Assembly (NCBI GenBank): GCA_964387365.1
Contig: CAYLWP010000079.1
Span: forward strand, 1-11,264
Origin: COE1 sp964387365
Lineage (GTDB): Bacteria > Bacillota > Clostridia > Lachnospirales > Lachnospiraceae
Direction of reading: 5' to 3'
DNA length: 11,264 bases
Shown here: positions 7,406 to 11,264 of the stretch, one piece after another
Layout of the letters: every line of letters begins with the position of its first letter
Numbering within the stretch: position 1 is the stretch's first letter
Program-made: the position numbers and the translations under genes
The notes under the pieces: model-generated
Database searches by the model: none
What the model was told of the DNA's origin: nothing
The model's input: the letters and a program-made list of their open reading frames with translations, nothing else

Positions 7406-7431
7406 TAGACATAGAAAGAATTTAGCGATAA
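7406..7431 (+). promoter_or_regulatory. Possible flagellar-sigma (sigma-D/28) promoter for the chemoreceptor
   Basis: TAGA (7406-7409), 14 bases, then AGCGATAA (7424-7431) resembles the TAAA-N15-GCCGATAA consensus of flagellar sigma factors, with 6 of 8 matches in the -10. The site lies about 60-90 bases before the chemoreceptor start and after a terminator, as expected for a late flagellar/chemotaxis gene. The match is imperfect and short. Confidence 0.4.
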
Positions 7432-7493
7432 AATTAGTATATATACCTTGAAGAGAGCATATGGGTAAACTGTGTAGAAAGGAATGGAATAAT

Positions 7494-9551
7494 ATGAAAA
7501 AAAGAAGTATTCGGACCACTTTATTTATAGGATTTCTTATTCCGGTATTGATGATGGTAATTCTGGGTGCCGTTTCTTACAGCTCGGCATCGCAGACCAT
7601 TATGAACAAATATGAGGAGTCTGCAAGCAACACTGTTTCAGCAATGAGTATGTATGGAGAAACGCTGGCAAGCAGTATGGCATCAAGAGCCTTGGAGCAG
7701 GTCAACGGCAGCGACCTGAAGGAATATTATGAGAAATACTTTGATAATACGGATGCAAAATGGCTGGAGCTGTACGGAAACGGAAAAAGCAAGCTGCTTC
7801 AGATGTATAACAGTACAGATTATATAAGCAATTATTATCTTGTTCCCAAGGCGGGTTCAGAGATTCATTCTGCACAAAATGACTTAGGGGCGGGGACTTA
7901 TGATGAACTGATGGCTTCAGATATTGGTGCCTATTTTTCGAGCGGTTCTGATAAAAATAACTGGTTTGGTTATCATACGGCAATAGATGCAAAAACAGGA
8001 AGCAGTGGGCAGGATTATGCATTTACCTATATTCAGCGGTTTATTAAGGCAGAGGCAGTGCTTGTTTTGGACTGGTCCATGGCTTCCGTGGAAGATATGC
8101 TGAGGAAAATAGATTTTGGTGAGAACAGTATAACAGCCGTGGTTTCCTGGGATGGCAGGGAAGTATCCCGCTTGCGTAAGACAGGTGCTGACGGTGCAGA
8201 TATTTTGGAGCCGGTAACGGATACGGTATTTGTCGATAAAGAGTTTTATCAGACTGCCCTTGCACAGGCACAGACAATCAGTGACTATGTAACCTGGAAT
8301 AATGCAAGCTATCTGTTTGTTTTCTCACCGCTGGGTGATTCTGGATTATCTCTTTGCGCGCTCATTCCGCAGAAAAAAATTGTCGCAGAGGTAAGTGCCA
8401 TTCGTAATCTGACGATTGTCATTGTTATCGTAGCGTTAGTGGTTGTGCTTTTGATAGGTACCAAAATTGCAGGCGGAATCAGTAGAAGCGTAGAGGTAAT
8501 CAGTAAGGGACTTGAAAAGGTTGCAAAAGGCGATCTGACACAGCAATTCTCTGTGAAAAGAAAGGACGAGTTTGGAACCCTGGCAAGAGTATTAAATGAT
8601 ACGATGGATAACATCAGAATGCTGATGTCAGATATGAAGAAGTTTGGTTCAAATGTTACACATATGGCAGACGATATTTCAGAAAAGACAGAGTCTATGA
8701 ATGCATCCATTCACAGCATTTCCAGCGGTGTCGGAGAGGTTGCAGACGGACTGCGCGATCAGGCAGCGCAGATGGACAGAAGCAATGAAAAAATGCAGGA
8801 ATTTGCCAAACGTTTAGAGGAGATACATAACGAAACCGTCACAATGTCCGGTGCAATTACGGAGGCGATGAATGCAATTCGTGAGGGAAAGGTTATTATC
8901 GAAGATTTGAATGAAAAGGCGCAGACAACCTCTGCAATTACAGGCATTTTGGTAGAGAATGTAAGCGGTGTACAGAAGCATTCGGCAGAAATCGAGAGCA
9001 TCATTGATACCATTGATAATATTGCGGAGCAGACAAATCTTCTTTCCTTAAACGCTTCTATTGAAGCGGTAAGAGCCGGTGAACACGGTAAGGGCTTTGC
9101 TGTTGTTGCCGAGGAAGTCCGTAAGCTTGCCGACCAGTCAGCTGAGGCTGCAGGTGAGATTCAGCAGCGCCTGGGTAAGATGACTGTTATGACAGAAAAA
9201 ACAAACCAGTCGGCAGAGGAAACGAAGAATATCGTGTCCTTGCAGGGAGAATCCCTGAATCAGACGATAGCTGTTTTTGGTACAATAGAAGAGAAGGTAA
9301 AGGAGCTTGTAAACGGACTGCAGAATATTGTGGATGATATGGGCAGGATTAATACGGACAAGGATGAAGTACAGAGCTCCGTTAAGAATGTTTCCTTAGA
9401 AGCAGAAACAACAGCAGCATCGACAGAAGAGGTAACCGTATCCCTTGACAGACAGGCAGAAGTAATGCAGCAACTGACAGAAAATATGGAATTTTTAAGA
9501 AAAGAAACGTCAGTATTGGACGAATCCATGAATCGTTTTAAAATTCAATAG
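7494..9551 (+). CDS. Methyl-accepting chemotaxis protein
   Basis: A 685-residue membrane chemoreceptor that relays ligand binding to CheA/CheW. The N-terminal membrane segment (about residues 8-30, LFIGFLIPVLMMVILG) is followed by a 270-residue extracellular region that looks like a Cache-type sensor but shows no ligand motif I can name. The second membrane segment (about 306-325, LTIVIVIVALVVVLLIG) leads into a HAMP linker (GLEKVAKGDLTQQFSVKRKDEFG), a long coiled coil, and the conserved signalling tip at about 507-550 (IAEQTNLLSLNASIEAVRAG then HGKGFAVVAEEVRKLA). The tip reads IEAVRAGE where IEAARAGE is usual. It ends in NRFKIQ, without a CheR-binding pentapeptide. ATG 7494 is preferred over the in-frame ATG 7461 because AAAGGA (7478-7483) is correctly spaced and the basic residues before the membrane segment follow at once. 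It stands as a single gene after a terminator, between two binding-protein genes. Confidence 0.93.
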   Translation: MKKRSIRTTLFIGFLIPVLMMVILGAVSYSSASQTIMNKYEESASNTVSAMSMYGETLASSMASRALEQVNGSDLKEYYEKYFDNTDAKWLELYGNGKSKLLQMYNSTDYISNYYLVPKAGSEIHSAQNDLGAGTYDELMASDIGAYFSSGSDKNNWFGYHTAIDAKTGSSGQDYAFTYIQRFIKAEAVLVLDWSMASVEDMLRKIDFGENSITAVVSWDGREVSRLRKTGADGADILEPVTDTVFVDKEFYQTALAQAQTISDYVTWNNASYLFVFSPLGDSGLSLCALIPQKKIVAEVSAIRNLTIVIVIVALVVVLLIGTKIAGGISRSVEVISKGLEKVAKGDLTQQFSVKRKDEFGTLARVLNDTMDNIRMLMSDMKKFGSNVTHMADDISEKTESMNASIHSISSGVGEVADGLRDQAAQMDRSNEKMQEFAKRLEEIHNETVTMSGAITEAMNAIREGKVIIEDLNEKAQTTSAITGILVENVSGVQKHSAEIESIIDTIDNIAEQTNLLSLNASIEAVRAGEHGKGFAVVAEEVRKLADQSAEAAGEIQQRLGKMTVMTEKTNQSAEETKNIVSLQGESLNQTIAVFGTIEEKVKELVNGLQNIVDDMGRINTDKDEVQSSVKNVSLEAETTAASTEEVTVSLDRQAEVMQQLTENMEFLRKETSVLDESMNRFKIQ

Positions 9552-9644
9552 TAATTCTAATAAGAAACCTCCTTTGTTCATCAATTGGCAATGTGCTGTA
9601 TGAACTGGTATAAAATGCATAAAAAATATACAAATTCGAGAAAA

Positions 9645-9678
9645 ATAGAAGAATTTTCAAGAAAGACAGAAGAATATT
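9645..9678 (+). promoter_or_regulatory. Tandem 13-base direct repeat, likely activator site for mglB
   Basis: ATAGAAGAATTTT (9645-9657) and ACAGAAGAATATT (9666-9678) match at 11 of 13 bases and begin 21 bases apart, two helical turns. The second copy ends just before the expected -35 position of the mglB promoter, which is itself poor. This layout fits a dimeric activator contacting polymerase, as AraC-type or LytTR-type regulators do. The regulator is not in the window. Confidence 0.5.
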
Positions 9679-9680
9679 GT

Positions 9681-9709
9681 ATGTTTTTTGCCTAAAATCT
9701 TGTTATAAT
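9681..9709 (+). promoter_or_regulatory. mglB promoter with extended -10 and weak -35
   Basis: TATAAT (9704-9709) is a perfect -10, preceded by TGT (9701-9703) as an extended -10. The -35 position at 17-base spacing (9681-9686) reads ATGTTT, a poor match. Transcription would begin near 9716, giving a leader of about 50 bases before ATG 9765. Confidence 0.75.
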
Positions 9710-9717
9710 TTGTTATG

Positions 9718-9739
9718 TAACTTAACAGTTGTTAAACTA
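9718..9739 (+). promoter_or_regulatory. Palindromic operator candidate at the mglB transcription start
   Basis: A perfect inverted repeat TTAACA-GT-TGTTAA (9722-9735) extends as an imperfect 10+2+10 palindrome (TAACTTAACA / TGTTAAACTA, 8 of 10 paired). It begins about two bases after the predicted transcription start, a classic position for a repressor. The half-site is reminiscent of ROK/XylR-type operators, but I would not name the regulator. Confidence 0.5.
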
Positions 9740-9764
9740 AATTTTTAGGGGAGGTTTTACAAAA

Positions 9765-10910
9765 ATGAAGAAAAAGTTAGTAAGTACACTTCTTGCAGTA
9801 GCAATGATGGCTACAGCAGTAACAGGATGCGGAAACTCAACAGAGCAGCAGACAACAGAAACAAAAGACACAACAACTACAACAACAGATGCAGCAGCAA
9901 CAGACACAACAGCAACAGATGCAGCAGCTGATACAGCTCAGGCAGCAACAGATGCAGCAGCAACAACAGAAGGCAGCTTAGCTGATAAGAAGGTTGGCGT
10001 TTGTATTTATCAGTTCAACGATAACTTCATGACTCTGTTCCGTACAGAGCTTGAGAATTACTTAGTTTCACAGGGATTCTCTAAGGATAACATCAAGATC
10101 ATGGATGGTGCTAACGATCAGGCTACACAGTCTAACCAGATTGATAACTTCATCACAGAAGGTGTTGATGTATTAATTATCAACCCTGTAAACTCTTCTT
10201 CAGCAGAAACTATTACAGATAAGGTAGTAGGAGCTGAGATTCCTTTAGTATACATCAACCGTGAGCCTTCAGCAGATGAGCAGAAGAGATGGGCAGACAA
10301 CAACTGGAACGTAACATACGTTGGTTGTGACGCTCGTCAGTCAGGTACAATGCAGGGTGAATTAATCGTTGACCTTGGCAAGGATAAAGTTGACTTAAAC
10401 GGTGATGGAAAGATTCAGTACATCATGGTTGAAGGTGATCCTGAGAACGTAGATGCTCAGTACAGAACAGAGTTCTCTGTAAAGGCTCTTACAGATGCAG
10501 GATGGGAAGTTGAGTGTTTAGTAGACCAGGTTGGTAACTGGGATCAGGCACAGGGCGAGCAGATCGTTGCTAACGCATTAGCTCAGTATGGCAATGATAT
10601 CGAAGTTGTATTCTGTAACAACGACGCTATGGCACTTGGTGCTTACACAGCTATTCAGAATGCAGGACGTAAGGTTAACGAGAACATCTACTTAACAGGT
10701 GTTGATGCTCTTGCAGAAGCTCTTCAGCTTGTTCTCGAAGGCAACATGACAGGTACTGTATTAAATGACCACTTTGCACAGTCTCACAGTGCAGCAGATG
10801 CAGCTATCGGATTTGCTAAGGGCGAAGCAGTTGAGAAGTACATCGGCTGTGATTATAAGAAGGTTACACCTGAAAATGCACAGGAAGTTCTTGACCAAGT
10901 AAGTAACTAA
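9765..10910 (+). CDS. mglB: Galactose/glucose-type sugar-binding lipoprotein (MglB-like)
   Basis: A 381-residue lipoprotein that captures a hexose outside the membrane and hands it to an MglA/MglC importer. The signal peptide ends in lipobox VTGC (Cys22), followed by a Thr/Ala/Asp linker to about residue 73. The periplasmic-binding fold starts at KKVGVCIYQFNDNFM. Against E. coli MglB from memory, the sugar contacts are kept: Asp86 (D14), Phe88 (F16), Asn in YINREPS (N91), Asp and Arg in NVDAQYRT (D154, R158), Trp in GNWDQAQ (W183), Asn in CNNDAMALGA (N211), Asp in TGVDALAEAL (D236). The His152 position holds Asn. The calcium loop DLNGDGKIQ is intact. The start follows AGGGGAGG (9747-9754). 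It is the first gene of an operon with mglA 95 bases downstream, separated by a hairpin. Confidence 0.93.
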   Translation: MKKKLVSTLLAVAMMATAVTGCGNSTEQQTTETKDTTTTTTDAAATDTTATDAAADTAQAATDAAATTEGSLADKKVGVCIYQFNDNFMTLFRTELENYLVSQGFSKDNIKIMDGANDQATQSNQIDNFITEGVDVLIINPVNSSSAETITDKVVGAEIPLVYINREPSADEQKRWADNNWNVTYVGCDARQSGTMQGELIVDLGKDKVDLNGDGKIQYIMVEGDPENVDAQYRTEFSVKALTDAGWEVECLVDQVGNWDQAQGEQIVANALAQYGNDIEVVFCNNDAMALGAYTAIQNAGRKVNENIYLTGVDALAEALQLVLEGNMTGTVLNDHFAQSHSAADAAIGFAKGEAVEKYIGCDYKKVTPENAQEVLDQVSN

Positions 10911-10942
10911 ATTGTTAATCTGATTCAAGAGGAAGTAATTTT

Positions 10943-10970
10943 ATGTGGGTGTCAAAATCGACACCCACAT
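10943..10970 (+). terminator. Strong intergenic hairpin between mglB and mglA (attenuator or mRNA stabiliser)
   Basis: A perfect 11-bp stem (ATGTGGGTGTC with GACACCCACAT) encloses a 6-base loop and is followed by TTT then AAATG. The U tract is short, so termination would be partial. Such hairpins after binding-protein genes commonly protect the upstream mRNA end and lower expression of the downstream ATPase and permease, matching the excess of binding protein that these importers need. Confidence 0.7.
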
Positions 10971-11005
10971 TTTAAATGAACTATATGTAAAATAGGAGGC
11001 GTAAA

Positions 11006-11264
11006 ATGGCTGAGTATAGACTTGAGTTGCGAGGAGTTTCTAAATCCTTCCCAGGTGTAAAAGCTTTAGATAATGTACAGTTAGCACTCCGACCGGGAAC
11101 TGTTCATGCGCTGATGGGAGAAAACGGTGCCGGTAAATCTACATTGATGAAATGTCTCTTCGGTATCTATAAGATGGATGCAGGTGAGATTTATCTTGAT
11201 GGGGAGAAAGTGAATATTTCAAATCCTGATGATGCAATGGATAAAGGTATTGCAATGGTACATC
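11006..11264 (+). CDS. mglA: Sugar ABC transporter ATP-binding protein, MglA-like (3' partial)
   Basis: The first 86 codons of a CUT2-type sugar importer ATPase; the gene runs off the right edge. Full-length members are about 500 residues with two ATPase domains. The visible part has the usual opening (LRGVSKSFPGVKALDNVQL), the RPGTVHALMGENGAGKSTLM Walker A region, the CLFGIYKMDAGEIYLDG segment, and the ISNPDDAMDKGIAMVH lead into the Q-loop. The start is ATG 11006 with AGGAGG at 10994-10999. The position directly after an MglB-like gene supports MglA over ribose or xylose relatives, although the ATPase sequence alone would not separate them. Confidence 0.88.
   Translation, partial: MAEYRLELRGVSKSFPGVKALDNVQLALRPGTVHALMGENGAGKSTLMKCLFGIYKMDAGEIYLDGEKVNISNPDDAMDKGIAMVH

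Noticed and set aside
7461..7493. ATG 7461 as the chemoreceptor start
   Set aside because: It adds 11 residues before the normal short basic N-terminus and has a poorer ribosome site than ATG 7494.
9588..9620. GTTCAT / ATGAAC inverted repeat after the chemoreceptor gene as a terminator
   Set aside because: The 6-bp stem has a long loop, is A/T rich and has no U tract; I would not call a terminator on it.

Overview
The window reads as a chromosomal stretch from a low-to-medium GC, Gram-positive, motile anaerobe, most likely a Lachnospiraceae-type Clostridium relative. The reasons are strong AGGAGG-type ribosome binding sites, lipoprotein signal peptides followed by Ala/Thr/Asp-rich linkers, a giant fused acyl-CoA dehydratase activase/dehydratase protein, a FabV/Ter-type enoyl reductase, a chemoreceptor with a flagellar-sigma-like promoter, and an MglB/MglA galactose importer. 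All genes are on the + strand. Genus-level placement is not possible from what I can see.

Layout. (1) 1-2883: the C-terminal two thirds or so of a giant activase/2-hydroxyacyl-CoA dehydratase-like protein, open to the left edge. (2) 3040-4200: an intact trans-2-enoyl-CoA/ACP reductase (FabV family) with its own candidate promoter and a hairpin terminator. (3) 4262-7208: a four-gene polar amino acid ABC importer (two permeases, ATPase, binding protein) most like the CjaA/Peb1 cysteine/acidic amino acid group. It is damaged. The first permease has lost a readable N-terminus and has no promoter or ribosome site. The second has a one-base frameshift in a T run. The binding protein has an amber codon and seems to lack about 30-40 residues of its first lobe. 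Only the ATPase is intact. (4) 7494-9551: a methyl-accepting chemotaxis protein. (5) 9765 to the right edge: mglB-mglA, a galactose/glucose-type sugar importer (CUT2 family), with an elaborate control region upstream and a strong hairpin between the two genes.

How they fit. The first two genes could act on one acyl-CoA or acyl-ACP pathway (dehydration, then reduction of a 2-enoyl thioester), but this is inferred from family and adjacency only. The amino acid importer is probably dead or dying: all clear lesions fall inside about 2.9 kb, while roughly 6.4 kb of flanking coding sequence has none. The chemoreceptor sits between two binding-protein genes, so sensing of a transported ligand is possible but not shown. 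The sugar operon looks highly regulated: a tandem 21-bp-spaced direct repeat next to a weak -35, an extended -10, and a palindrome just downstream of the likely transcription start.

I found no tRNA, rRNA, CRISPR array, insertion sequence or phage gene. No gene-free stretch exceeds 300 bases. The best candidates for a second look are the selective decay of the amino acid importer and the mglB control region; I do not see convincing evidence of a wholly new biological system.
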